DNA from: Gnetum montanum
Lineage: Eukaryota; Streptophyta; Gnetopsida; Gnetales; Gnetaceae
Length of the DNA: 64,000 nucleotides
NCBI GenBank assembly: GCA_015680685.1
Contig: MNCI01028378.1
Location: 67,685 to 131,684, forward strand
Direction of reading: 5' to 3'
A program made the translations under genes and the position numbers. Positions 23,340 to 35,007 of the stretch are shown piece after piece; position 1 is the stretch's first letter, and every line of letters starts with the position of its first letter. Under the pieces are notes generated by a model. That model saw nothing but the letters and a program-made list of their open reading frames with translations. It searched no databases and was not told the DNA's origin.

Positions 23340-25441
23340 GTTTCTTATGAGAAGATTAATTTTTTCTTAGGCTTTTGTTATTTTGCTTCTTGAGAAGTGA
23401 TAATTTAGGATAAAGAAAACTAGTTAAGGGACTTTCCTTTTCAATTTCTTATAATGGATATTGCCACTTTTACTCAAATGAAAAAATTTGTATTTAAGTG
23501 AATTTTAATGCTAAAATTAGGCTTAAATAAATTCCAATAATATTTTGAAATTAGCAAGGCTATTTAGACTATGAGAATAATGCAAAGTGAAAAGGTTTTC
23601 TCAAGACACATAGGTCACTCATACATGAAAACATATTGGGATCAATGATTAAGTTTGGTAATTCTTGATATGTTAAACAATTTTTTAAATTATCATTGCT
23701 ACACATTCCTAGGACCAAAAATTTGCTCATGTATAGATATTTTGATTACCGATATAGAGAGTTTGATATGTATTAAACACTTCAAGCTATGTGATGAGGT
23801 AATTAAATATGACCATCAACCAATTTATTTTAGTGTTTTGATAAATTTACAACATGTTAGACAATATAGAAAGCTAGTTTATTATTGCACAATGGATGGA
23901 CAAAGTCAAGTTATATTTTTAAGAGGAAGTCTAAAAATATTTGAATTTTGATGTAAAATTTGCAAAAATTTTAGTGGTAATAATATAACAAGTCTTTAGA
24001 AAAGCATCAGCCTAGTCCTAGCCTTGATTTGATTCTAAAGTTGTAGTAACTATACTAAAATTAAAAATGCAAGAGTATCCAATAACTACAAGAATTTATA
24101 AGAATTTGATTCATGACAAAAAATGTAGTTAATTAAAGAAAGACAAACTATTTTTCTACACATGATCAAGAAAGAACTAATAAATTTCTAGAAATTACTT
24201 TGTAAAAGGGGAGGCAAATCAAATTTTTTCTTTTCTAATATTCAACAATTTTATCAGAAGTTATTTCAAAGTAAGGAAGAGCTTGGAGGATATCGAAAAA
24301 AGAATGAAAATATTTTTATCTCCTTTGAAGATACTATACAAAGTATTAAAAGACTATCCTCAAGTAAAGCACTTGATATAACGAGAGTATATGGAGAAAT
24401 GCTTACTTGGGGAGGACCTTTAGTATAGAAGACAATATGAAAAAATTTGAACCATGCTTTCTAGACTAGTTTAGATAAAGAATGGTACATTAACAAAGCT
24501 ATTTTACCCTTTAGAAAAGGAGATGAATTTGATTTAAATAACTAAAAATTGATTAAAATTAGTAATTTTTTGTCATGATTTTTGAAAATATTCTTGAAAT
24601 GAAGGTTGGTAAATATATAGAAGAACATAATTTGCCAGTAGTTTTACAATCTATGTTTAGACATTAATATTCTACTATTGATCACCTCATCACATTAAAA
24701 TATCTTATTAACTTTAAAAAGCATAAAACAAAAGGAAATTGTTTTGCTTCATGTATTTCTCTAAAGCATATGATTTAGTTATTCAAAGAATGTTTTAGAA
24801 GTGATTATAAGACATATGCACTTCTTCAAATTTAATATTATTTATTCCTAGTCTTTACTAAGAGCTATCTATACAAATCATAGATAAAAAATCCCATTAA
24901 ATTCTTTTGCTACATAGTGATATTGGAATGAAATAAGTTTGCCCTATTTTACCTACATTTTTTGGAATTTTTATTAATAACGAACTTAGGAGAAGATGCA
25001 TAAAATTCCAAGTAAGTAAATTATTAAAATTAATGATCACTTTGTTAACCTTTTTGTTGTATGTTGATGAAGTAGCTCTTATCTTCAATTCTTAGGAAGG
25101 TTTGCAATAAATGCTTATTTTTTTGAATGATTTTTTCCAATATTCAAGAATGAAAGTTAATGTCCAAAAAGCCAAAATTATGGCATATGACACTCGGAAT
25201 AATGATGACTCTTTTACTATTAAAAAGGACCAAGTAAATATGATACCAATGTATAAATATGTTGGTTTCAATATTTATCATAATTACAGGTAAGAGATGT
25301 TCATGAAATGAAGGATTGTAGATATACTAAAAGACTTATTTGATTTGAAAAGAAAATCTTAAAAGAAAGTTATCTTAGAGTCAAAAATTAGAAAATATTT
25401 TTTTTTACTCTATTATGCAACTAATGTTTTTGTATGGTTGT
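23340..25441 (+). mobile_element. LINE2, 5' part (endonuclease end and reverse transcriptase)
   Basis: A second LINE of similar type. VNFNAKIRLK near 23,500 looks like the endonuclease core block with its Asp lost. The frame 23,655-23,951 has SCIDILITDIE and later a YDHQPIYF block, matching the end of an apurinic endonuclease domain. RT pieces are SSKALDITRVYGEMLTW near 24,360, INKAILPFRKGDEFD near 24,490 and STIDHLITLKYL near 24,673. The catalytic motif is YVDE (25,060-25,071) instead of YVDD, then VNVQKAKIMAYDTRN near 25,153. The copy stops at 25,441 inside the conserved YGC..WG block because element B inserted there; the rest lies at 54,836. Stops and frameshifts make it inactive. Confidence 0.75.
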
Positions 25442-26345
25442 TGATGAGTGATCGAGGTACCCCTACACCCAACCATATGAGTCACAAAGCTTTCATGTGT
25501 GATTTGATCAAATTTCATGGAGTCTATAGTTTCTAGTACTCTAGTCTTCTAGGAAGTGAACCTTTCCCTAAAGGTCATTCATTGTCTTCCCAATTATACT
25601 TGTGATGCACATGGTATGGTTGAGTGTAATCAAGGCATATGATTTTTATTGTCTTATGTTTTATGTTCTTTGGTGCTTAAAGAGAGAGATGAAGTAATTT
25701 AATAACTATTTTAATATAACTAAATAACTAATCTCTAACTAGTCCTAACATAAGCATCTAGTCCCACTTTCCATACATATCCTAAACCAACGTATCCATT
25801 GTTGGGTTGCCAAGTGCTATGCTAATAGGTGTACCAAACAATAACATTGCTAGCATTACCAAGTGAATATGTGTTTACGCTCAAAGTAGTCATACTTATG
25901 TATTTAATCTATCTAGCCTATCCCACTTAATTACTTAATTAGCTTAATTACTAGAAATGGTGAATAAATAAATAAAATCATTGAATGCATGAATAAAATA
26001 TCTAAACTATCCATAATGTTACAAGGTTTATCAAGAAGCTCATCTTGATTGCTGTACACACAATCGTGCTCAGGTATAATAGTTCTCAAATAAAGATCCA
26101 TACACTCAATGAATCCTACTATGAGCAATTAGGAGAAATATTCTAACTTTCAAATGTAAAAATTGCAAGAGTTTGGATACTACTATGACTTCTAATGCCC
26201 GAAACATGGTTGGGAGATCATATTTATAGTTTTTGCTACAATATTGCATTGATGGGGCCCTGTAGATGTAGCAAACACTATGTCGATGTGACCCCATCAA
26301 TAGGGCAACATCATGTAAATGGGGNNNNNNNNNNNNNNNNNNNNN
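25442..26345 (-). repeat. Element B 3' LTR (partly in gap)
   Basis: It aligns with 53,933-54,830, sharing for example TCTAGGAAGTGAACCT and AAGGTCATTCATTGTCTTCC. A reverse-strand TATAAATA lies near 26,222. The last 20 or so bases and the polypurine tract fall in the run of N, so the right end is an estimate. Confidence 0.85.
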
Positions 26346-26537
26346 NNNNNNNNNNNNNNNNNNNNNNNNNNNNNNNNNNNNNNNNNNNNNNNNNNNNNNN
26401 NNNNNNNNNNNNNNNNNNNNNNNNNNNNNNNNNNNNNNNNNNNNNNNNNNNNNNNNNNNNNNNNNNNNNNNNNNNNNNNNNNNNNNNNNNNNNNNNNNNN
26501 NNNNNNNNNNNNNNNNNNNNNNNNNNNNNNNNNNNNN
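26325..26537. other. Assembly gap (213 N)
   Basis: A run of N hides the inner edge of the element B 3' LTR and its polypurine tract. Confidence 1.
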
Positions 26538-26544
26538 CTTTAGA

Positions 26545-26977
26545 GATCATTCATAGTCCACACAACATCACCAATGTGGGCTAGAATGGGGATATCTCAT
26601 GGACAGGGCATTATCAGGAACATCTCTTTCATGTTGATAAACTAGCCAGTGAACTATTTGTGTTCTATATCGAACACCCTAATTGCATCCTGTAACTCCT
26701 AGTAGTCATTCATCCTCTTAGACAAGTTCTCGATAGTTGATCATTGATTGTAAATTATGCCTTGAGAACTTCGAGTTTAACATTTACCACTGCAAGCTTT
26801 TGCTTGATGTCCTTGTGATGCTTGAACTTAGCCTCGTACAATAGGTATGATTTGGCCACCTACTTCTCAAGTTTAGAACATTGCCATCCAGTAGTCAACA
26901 TGGCTAGATTTTCATAACAAATATTTGCAAGCTTTATATACTCCATCATCTCTTTAATCTGTAGTTCCTTTATGCAG
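26545..26977 (-). pseudogene. Element B accessory ORF, C-terminal piece
   Basis: Read on the minus strand from the element D insertion, the frame gives KELQIKEMMEYIKLANICYE, then LAMLTTGWQCSKLEK and a Lys-rich continuation with KLAVVNVKLEVLKA. It aligns with element C at about 60,930-60,720, where a related ENLKEYMALANLYYANLVML segment is followed by QKLQVTN. The content suggests a coiled coil. It is the downstream half of the ORF at 45,680-43,505, split by D. Confidence 0.7.
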
Positions 26978-26982
26978 ATTTC

Positions 26983-28827
26983 TATAGCGATAAAAAACGT
27001 CGGTGGTTGGAACACCGAGAGGTTGTCGGGCGAACAATTTAACTCTGGATCTATGCGAGGGCTATGCTGGAGAAAAATGGAAGTGGGGTGCCCTAAACCG
27101 TCTATTCGATTAGTCAAGGACTTAAGCAGTGTATCTTAACCTTTTGTGAACATTTTTTTTGGATGCGAGACACGCAAAGTAAATCAACAATCAACAAATG
27201 TAAAGTGGTAAAATTAATGCAAAATAATGATGATAGTAAACAAATAGAAAAATAGATTTGGATGAGAGAATGCAGCACCCCAAAGGTCATGGATTTGATC
27301 CTTTTCCTTGTTTGAAAAGTGTACAATAGGTTGTGCAAGACTGGAGAGACACTACTTACACCAAACAGTATGGTCACAAGACTTCTACTTGCTATTCTAT
27401 TTGTTGGGATGTCAAAATGTTTGACTCACAAAGGGATGTTTGGAGCCAACTAGAGAACTCAAAGGTAAAAATAATGCTTAAAATTCCAACTATGCTCTTT
27501 GAAAGTCAACTGCACCAAAAGCCAATCTTTTCTACCAACAAGCCAACCAATTTTTTTTGCTAATAACCCAATTTTTTGCCAACCTCCCGAGTGTTGTTTG
27601 CTGGGGTATTTATAGGGCTAGGGGTAGGAGAGAAATGTGGTTTGGATGCCACATGTCTTGGGCACTCCACAAGGAGTAAATGTGATTGTACCATGTAGGC
27701 GTGCGATGCTGGATGCAAACTTTGTTACACTGTGACCATTCTACTGAAATTGCATGTGCCAAAATCTAGTGTGCCATCAATGTAAGCAAACTGGAGCCTA
27801 TGTAAAATGGAACAATTTTCTGGGAGTTGACCACGGGGATGCAAAATGGAGTGGAATTGCTAAATTCGCCAAAGAGATGCCAGAGTGAAAAAAATTGTTG
27901 CCAACAAGTTCTAGAGCTACCTGAAGATGTCTTGATTCTTCTGTGCCAGTGTTGCGCTACTCATGTTGTTGAATACATTAGTGTAGCATAGGTAGCTACT
28001 TGCTACACTATGCTACGCTATGTAGCATAGCATAGCATAGCCACTGGGCTTGATAGAAATTTGTGTAGGAACTGAATAGCATTTTTCTGAGGCTTAGTCA
28101 TGGTAATAACTACAACTTTTTTCCTTCATGCTGGATAGCTTTTGAACTCACTGAACTCATGCTTGAAACACTGTTGTTGTTTTTGCATCATTTCTACGCT
28201 ATGTAGTGTAGCACAACATAGTAGCCAGCATACCTTACTTCTTTATTCAATCCACCATTTTTCTAGCAATAACATTTTCTTGAGGCTTGAGGGCTAAGTG
28301 GGGTGACCGGTTTTGGAGGCCGAAGCATTATCAAGTGCAATTTTCTTGTTGGAATCACTTCGCAAGATGGGCCTTTTTGCTTTTCCTTTGCTATGCTATG
28401 CTGTGCTACATAGTGTAGCATAGCGTAGCACTTTGTGTTGGTTGAATTCTGACTTTTCTTGCAATCATTTTGTCAATTTGCACTTAGATGCTTGAGTGGT
28501 TATCTTTCAATGCTTGCTACACTGCATAGCATAGCAGAGTTCTCTACTAGAATACTTACCGAACTATTTTCCTCATATTGAACACTTTCAACAACTCCTA
28601 GCATTGTCTCTGGGTAGACTATTAGTTGGGCCAATTGTCTAGTTGAGCAGGCTAGAGAGTCTAACGAGCCCTTTAGCCTTAGAGATAGAAAACTTGGCGA
28701 ACTATATAGTCTATCCTTGGTGCCCACCATTCTGTCAGCTCATCATGACACTGCACTTGTGGAAATCCTTGCCTAAATTCTGAGACTCTGCTAAAGCATG
28801 AGATTCCTAAAATTTTATGGTGTTTCA
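26983..28827 (-). repeat. Element D 3' LTR (1,845 bp)
   Basis: In plus coordinates it begins TATAGCGATAAAAAACG (expected TGTAGCG, as in the copy at 63,805) and ends GGTGTTTCA. The part from 27,418 matches 42,212-43,499. A reverse-strand TATA box (TATAAATA) lies at 27,607-27,614. Several palindromic runs of TAGCATAGC/GCTACGCTA lie at 27,960-28,050, 28,195-28,225, 28,388-28,428 and 28,508-28,530. Confidence 0.85.
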
Positions 28828-30241
28828 TTGGCCCCTCTTTATTGACATATGGAGGATCTACCCAAGAGATGTCAACAAAGAATATGAAACATGACAAAGG
28901 GCGAAGACGCCAACATTGCTCTCTGGTGGTTTCTCAGATGTTGCTTGGATGTGCTTGGGAGCATTAGGATAGTTGTGTAGGGAAAAGGAGAAAAAGGGTG
29001 GATTTAAGGGGATAGGTTCAAGAAAAGGAAAAGATGAAATGTAGCATGGTCCCTCATCAGAGTGCTTGTAAGGGAATCAGCACGTGTGAACATCTTTCTT
29101 TTACTGGCTTCTAACCTCTCGTTGGAATGCTTGGAGAGGGTCATTGTGAAATAGTTGGTGTGCTATTTGTTTTGGACACATGCTCGCTTTCTTTCTTTAT
29201 TTTTTTTTGAATTTCTTTTTTTTTTATTATGCTTTTTTGTTTTTATTTTACTATTTAGCCATCTTCATTTGCAAACAACCTTGTTGTTGTAGGAAAAGTG
29301 TTTCCTCCCCAAGATGAGTTGTGTTACATCCATGTGGGGCTTTGACCTACCTACAAATGCTTCCCATGCAGTGAGCTACATTACATGCATCATGGACTTT
29401 ACGGTTGGGCATATGGGAGGGCTTTTCATGCATTGAGAAAGCTTGTAAAAGAGGTGTAAAAAGGGAAACTGCGGGTGTATGAAACAAGGTGATGAAGGTT
29501 AAGAGGAAGGGTAGGATGTGCACTCCCAAGTAGCCAAGCTAGTTAGAATGGTCACCTCGGAATGATCTAGTGTCCTGTCCTCCTGGCGAAATGCATCGCT
29601 GACCGATGCCATGTTGGCCCGTATCCTACAAGCACAAAAAAAGGCATACCAAAGAAATGTAACCATGAAATACAATTAGGAAAAGCTCTTACTTGGTTTA
29701 GACACTACTAAAGTGGTAGGCATTGTTGCTAAGGCATGTGACGTTTAAAGCAATAAGGCCAACAACCATTTTGGCAGTGGTAGACTGAAGGGGGCAACCC
29801 CAATGGGGTTAGGATTCATGGCAATGCAAGTGCTCAGGAGTCCCCACCTAAGGAAAACATCATGCAGTTCAACTATAAGGTGAGAAGTATAACAGTTGAA
29901 CATCTTTTGGGCTCAAATGATGGTGGGGGTTGGAGGGTAGCAGCTTTGTGGCTGGGCCGCAATAGTGCTGGGACTCTAGTAGTAGGTGCTGACACTGGAA
30001 GCTACTACTAGGGTGATGGGTTGTGGTAGCGGTAGCTCCGGAAGGTCAGCAGGATGTTAGATGACATCTCTGGAGGATCAGCAAGATATCAGGAGTAGTG
30101 TTGTTGCATATGTTCCAGAGGGTGTTCTCTTATCATCATGAACTACATTCCGAAATTGCAATGTCCCACCTCTTGTTGGCATTGTGTACACTTGTTTGTA
30201 TATGGGATTGTGGATGCAAACTAAGAGTGTTGTGCTACGAA
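28828..30241 (-). other. Element D 3' untranslated region
   Basis: This is about 1.4 kb between the hairpin array and the 3' LTR. I see no ORF of note. A T-rich run lies near 29,200-29,250, and in element orientation this becomes an A-rich run. Confidence 0.55.
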
Positions 30242-30636
30242 CCCAGTTTAAGGTCCTGGTAGACCATCAGATGTACTGGTTTAATGTCCTAGTAGATCGT
30301 TGTGCTAGTTTAAGGTCCTAGCAGACCATTGTACTAGTTTAAGGTCCTAACAAACTACAATGTGCTAGTTTAAGGTCCTAGTAGAATGTTATGCTACTTT
30401 AAGGTCCTAACGGACCAATGTTCTAGTTTATCATCGTAGTGGATTGTAGATGGGCCAGTTTAAGGTCATGGAAGACCATCTGTGCTAGTTTTACATCACA
30501 GCAGATGGTATGTGCCAGTTTATAGTAACAGTGAACTATCTATGCCAGTTTATAATCATAGAAAACTATCTATGCCAGTTTATAGTCATAGTGGACTATC
30601 TGTGCCAATTTATAGTTAATAGCAGACTATGGATGC
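30242..30636 (-). repeat. Hairpin tandem array 1 (13 units of about 30 bp)
   Basis: The consensus unit on the plus strand is CTAGTTTAAGGTCCTAGCAG followed by ACCATTGTG. Each unit can fold by pairing GGTC with GACC around a six-base loop. In the last units the stem reads ATAGTC...GACTAT instead, so both arms changed together. It begins right behind the pol stop in element orientation. Tandem repeats in this place are known for Tat-lineage 3' UTRs. Confidence 0.85.
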
Positions 30637-30649
30637 TTACCTTGCTTTT

Positions 30650-31900
30650 GCATCAGACGTAGTATGGCATAAGGTACAAATGATTCACTGGATTTGCAAA
30701 CTCCCTACCATCCATGTCTGCTAGTTTGAAGGCTCCATTCTCATAGGCTTTTATGGCTATTAATGGACCTTCCCAATTTGCTAAAAACTTGTTCGAATGC
30801 TCACAGACAACTTTGAGGTCTAGGTCCCTCTTTTTGATTGGTCGTTGATTTGGGTTGAACTGATGCTTTTACTGCTACTTATCCTAATACCATTCAATAC
30901 GAGCCAGTGTCTATGCATGCTCTTCCTCTAAGGAGTCAAGGTTAATGATCCTTGACTCGTTGTTATGGGCTTCATTCACAATGCTTGAAAGGATCATCTG
31001 TAGTGATGGTACCTGCAATTCAAGAGGTAACATTGCTTCATATATGTAAACTAGGCTATAGGGAGTCTTACCTGTAGCCATTCTACACATTGTTTGGTAG
31101 GCCCACAACACGTAGAGGATTTGCTCATGCCCTCCTCTTGCTATTGCTAAGCATTTTTTTAAGCAAGTTGATGATGGCCTTGTTTGTTACCTCTACCTGA
31201 TTGTTTGCTTGCGGGTAGTATGGCAATGAGAAGAATTGCTTAATGCTAAGGTTGCTACAAAATGTTTTGGTTTCCACACTACTAAATTGTTGCCCATTTT
31301 TTGTCACAATAGTCATGGGAAGACCAAACCTTGTTACTATGTTGTCTAAGATGAAGTGGAAAATCTATTGGGATATAGTTTTCCTAAGGGGAATAGCCTC
31401 TGCCCACTTTGTAAAGTACTCGGTGGCAGTGATGATGAAGGTATGTCCTGTGGAGGACTTAGGCATTATGGATCCTATGATATCTAGTCCCCATCATTGG
31501 AATGACCACATGATCTACGTAGGGTGCAACTCAATAGGTGAAACATGTATAAGGTTGGCATGACATTGGCATGTATCACATGTCCTGACTTTAGCAAAGC
31601 AATCCCGTTCCACGCAAGGCTAGTAGTACCCTAGGCATCTGATTTTAGCTACCATGGTCGTGGGAGCTATGTGTCCTCCACATAGTCCTTCATGGACCTC
31701 GTTAATTATTTTTTGTTACTCTTCCCCACCAACACAAGTTAACAATATCCCATCAAAGGAGTGTTTATATAAGGTATTATCTCCTACGAGGACATACTAC
31801 TGTGCTGGCTTCCAGATTGCATCTTTTTGGGTGGATGTCAAGTCGTGCGGGGGTTTACCATGTTGCAGGTAAGCATTAACATTAGTGTACCATTCTTGGG
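30650..31900 (-). pseudogene. Element D integrase and pol C-terminus
   Basis: Integrase inserts the element DNA copy into the host chromosome. On the minus strand near 31,780-31,600 the zinc-binding part reads VHEGLCGGHIAPTTMVAKI and later VRTCDTCQCHA. The core follows with GLDIIGSIMPKSSTGHTF, YFTKWAEAIPLRKT and TIVTKNGQQFSS. The third acidic residue lies in SLPYYPQANNQVEVTNKAI. After the core the frame continues to NWEGPLIAIKAYENGAFKLA near 30,720 and ends at about 30,650. Several in-frame stops and one frameshift near 31,130. No chromodomain seen. Confidence 0.85.
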
Positions 31901-31989
31901 CTTTGGTAGCACTTACAAAGGCAACGTGTACTGCTTGGGTGATAGGGTCTATGCATTCTATTATCTAAGCAGGTAAAGTTGCAAACAAG

Positions 31990-32375
31990 TGTGATGGCAC
32001 ATTTAACCCTAGCATGGCCAAGGCATCGACTACAGTGTTTTCGTTGCATGGCACATGCTGGATATCTATCATTGTGAATTGTTTCAACAAGTCTTTGGCC
32101 AAATCACAATAAGGCTATAAGTGTGAAGCCTTATAGGCATATACTTTAGTGATTTGTTTGATAACAAGTTGAGAATCACCTTAAACTACCAAATGTTGAA
32201 TTTTTTCTTGTTGGGCTGCTTGGAGACCCCTAAGAAGTCCTTCGTACTCAGCTACATTGTTCATATAAAGGAATGTGAAACGGTAAGAAAAAGGTTAAAT
32301 GTCCCCTGAGGGGAACATAATGATGGTAGCAGCACTACTACCTCACATGGTTGAGTCACCATCAAAATGTAAAGT
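31990..32375 (-). pseudogene. Element D second RNase H domain
   Basis: After the usual RNase H a further domain of the same fold is present: FDGDSTM near 32,370, NNVAEYEGLLRGLQAAQQEK near 32,250, GDSQLVIKQITKVYAYKASH near 32,170 and NENTVVDALAML near 32,025. The acidic residues Asp, Glu, Asp and Asp of an RNase H active site are visible. This second, archaeal-type RNase H is known from the Tat lineage of plant Ty3/gypsy elements, where it lies between RNase H and integrase exactly as here. One stop (QHLVV-stop-GDSQ) breaks it. Confidence 0.8.
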
Positions 32376-32663
32376 GGCCTCGAAGCACAATGGCATAGGG
32401 TGATACTGCTAACATGTTCATTAGGAAATTTGGGTTCTATGGTTGCCCAATCATTAATGGGTGAGGTGGTAAGCTACGTAGCTATGGCTTGTCCTTTTGT
32501 CGATGATTGGGTTACATAGTGTAAATTGAATTATGCCATTATAACTTTCCATCAGGCTATCCTGCTACTTTCATATAATTTTTTCGTGATAGCCCGAAGT
32601 ACATTTCTTTTGCATATAATGTTCACCTGGCTATGGAATAGGTAGTGTCTCCACTTTTTTAGG

Positions 32664-32756
32664 TCAAATACTAGAGCGAGAAAATTCCTTTCCACTTCAT
32701 TGTATTTCGNTCAAATACTAGAGCGAGAAAATTCCTTTCCACTTCATTGTATTTCG
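32664..32756. repeat. Exact 46-bp direct duplication around a single N
   Basis: Positions 32,664-32,709 and 32,711-32,756 are identical and separated by one N at 32,710. In DNA this decayed, an exact duplicate at an N is best explained as overlapping contig ends joined without merging. Confidence 0.9.
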
Positions 32757-34247
32757 CTTTGTATGCTATTAATCCATGGCTCAAGTAATAGACTGGGATT
32801 TCAAAGTCATTCTCTCTTTTTTGGCATAACAGTGCTACGATAGATGTGTCTGAAGTGGCAAGGTAGACATAGAAAGGCTTATCCCTCTGTGGTGGGTAAA
32901 TAGTTGGGAGGCGTAAAAGCTCTTTCTTCAAGTCATCAAAGGCTTGTTGACACTGTGTTGTCCACTCGAAGTTAACCCTCTTCTTTAGTAAGTATTGCAT
33001 GAGGTGTAACTTGTTGGTCAACTTTGCTATAAACCTTCTGATGAAATGTATTCTATGGTGCAACTTGCGTAATTCTTTAAGGTTGGTAGGAGGTGTTAGG
33101 TTAACGATGGCCTTAACTTTGTCAAGTTCCACTCGTATTCTAGCCTCCGATACTACAAACCCTAACATGCACCTGATTTTAAATCCAAACACACATTTCT
33201 TTAGGTTAAGACGCAATTCATGCCTCTAACAATGCTTGAGGAGTACATCTAGATTAGTGGGATGATTAGTAGTTGTCTTAGTCTTGACCACTATCTCATC
33301 CACGTAATCATTTAGTCTCTCTAGGATGTAGTCACTGAATATGTAGGTTATGGCTCATTGATAGGTTGCTTTGGCATTCTTTAGACCAAAGGGCATCATA
33401 GTGTAACAAAACGTTCCCCAAGGGGTCATGAACGTAGTTGTCAGCTGATACTTTGGATTGATGTGAATTTGATTGTAACCCGAGAACCCATCCATAAAGG
33501 ATAATAAAGCATGACCAGACGTAGTGTCAATAAGTTGGTCAATACTCAAGAATGGGAAGTCATATTTAATCATTTCTTTGTTTAGATCTCAGAAGACTAT
33601 ATAGATTCATATACCTCCCATTTTCTTAGAGACTACAACGATGTTTGATACCCATTCTGAGTAGTCAACTGTGTGAATGAAACCTGCTTGGTATAGCTTA
33701 GTTTCGTCATGTACGGCTAGTGCAATTTCTAATTTAATTTTTCAAGCCTTTTATTTAATTGGTTTGATACATGGGTCCAAGATAATGTTATGTTGTATTA
33801 ACCGTGGGTCTAAGCCCGACATGTCATTATAGGACCACATGAATACTTTAACATTGTCTTGGAGAACTTTAGATACATCCTCTTGCATTTGTTGATCGAG
33901 GAGGGAGCTAAGTTTTAGTTTCTTTACTTCCCCATGGATGTCTTTACTAGTACTTCAATGAGAGGGTCCTTAGTCACATTCCCAGCCTTTAAGTCTAAGG
34001 CTTGGATCAGATGTTTAGACCAATATAGGGATGTTTCTAGGGATGCTATAGTGTTATCAGTGGATGATTTCCAATCTATTGTCTCTAGGTTTAAATTTCT
34101 TGCAAGCTTTCCATGAGAACCTATCAGGATTAGAAGCGAATGTAGATCACGTTGCATGGCCATTTTGTTCCACCTACCACAATAAGAGAAAGCCAAGTCA
34201 AGTAACACCTTTTTGTAGCTATGATGCATACTAGTAAATATTTGCAA
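32671..34247 (-). pseudogene. Element D reverse transcriptase and first RNase H
   Basis: The RT copies element RNA into DNA. A linker (34,247-33,920) precedes VKVFMWSYNDMSGLDPR near 33,860. The core follows with SFMDGFSGYNQIHINP near 33,490, TFCYTMMPFGLKNAKATYQ near 33,400 and the catalytic motif DYVDEIVVKT at about 33,285-33,310 (YVDE where YVDD is usual). The thumb and connection run through LNLKKCVFGFKIRCMLGFVV near 33,190 and FEWTTQCQQAFDDLKKEL near 32,960. RNase H begins PFYVYLATSDTSIVALL near 32,870 and includes YLSHGL and YNEVERNFLALVF. Stops and the N at 32,710 interrupt it. The array at 34,296 lies directly upstream. Confidence 0.88.
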
Positions 34248-34295
34248 AGCAATAATGGAACATGAAATAATTGTGAACTATTTAGCCAAGTTTGC

Positions 34296-34710
34296 AAGTT
34301 TTCAGTTTAAGGTCTTGGTGGACCGTGAATGAGTTTGAACATGCGAGGGACATTAATATAGCTAGTCTAAGGTCATGGTAGACTGGAACATTGTGAGATC
34401 TATTTTGAAATGCAAAATAGGTATTAAAGCTTCCAGTTTAAGGTCATGGTGGACTATATTCATGCTACAGTGTACATCAAAACTTAAATCAAGGTTGCTA
34501 TTTTAAGGTCTTAGCAAACTATTAACAGGTGGAGCTCGAGAGCCAAGGTCATTAGTTTAAGGTCTTTGCGGACCATTAATAGGTGGGGTTTTTAGAGGTT
34601 ACTAGTTTGAACTCTTTGCGGATGGCTAACGGGCAGGTTTTGTAAAATTTTACTAGTTTAAGGTCTTCGTGGACCGTGCTACGTAGGCTTCGTAAAGGTA
34701 GGTTGCTAAT
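34296..34710. repeat. Hairpin repeat array 2 (about 7 cores, spacing 50-70 bp)
   Basis: The core AGTTTAAGGTCTTGGTGGAC or a close variant recurs near 34,303, 34,364, 34,437, 34,500, 34,553, 34,604 and 34,658. Each can pair GGTC with GACC. Spacers between cores are longer and less similar than in array 1. It lies between the D RT linker and the plus-strand gene promoter. Confidence 0.75.
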
Positions 34711-34867
34711 TCAAGGTGGGACAAAATTTTCGGTTGGGCCCCACCTGTTATGCTACACATAATGATTCTACGCTATAGGGGGATCATGACACAAAAGTGT
34801 TACGCTATACGGGGCATCCCACATTACTCGAGATGCAAAAATAACAAGTTCTTTTCACCGCATTGGC

Positions 34868-34875
34868 TATAAATA
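34868..34875 (+). promoter_or_regulatory. TATA box of the embedded plus-strand gene
   Basis: GGCTATAAATAGGGG is a strong plant TATA context 140 bases upstream of the ATG at 35,008 and on the same strand as the gene. A transcript start near 34,900 would give a 5' UTR of about 105 bases. Palindromic TAGCGTA/TACGCTA motifs lie between 34,748 and 34,815 and again near 34,940-34,980. Confidence 0.6.
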
Positions 34876-35007
34876 GGGGTTTACCCCTAGTAAACTTGTT
34901 GTTTTCATTGTTAGAGTGCAGATCCCACATCCAAAGCATAGCGTTGTCATGCCAAGAGAGAGCAAAGCAGTGTAGCGTAGTAATTGACAAAATTTGCAAG
35001 TAAGACA

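Noticed and set aside
26195-26584. Open frames across the run of N
   Set aside because: They exist only because N codons are not stops.
30242-30636. CRISPR-like array: short palindromic repeats at regular spacing
   Set aside because: Unit and spacer are not separate; the whole 30-bp unit repeats with gradual change. The context is a plant retrotransposon 3' UTR and there are no cas genes.
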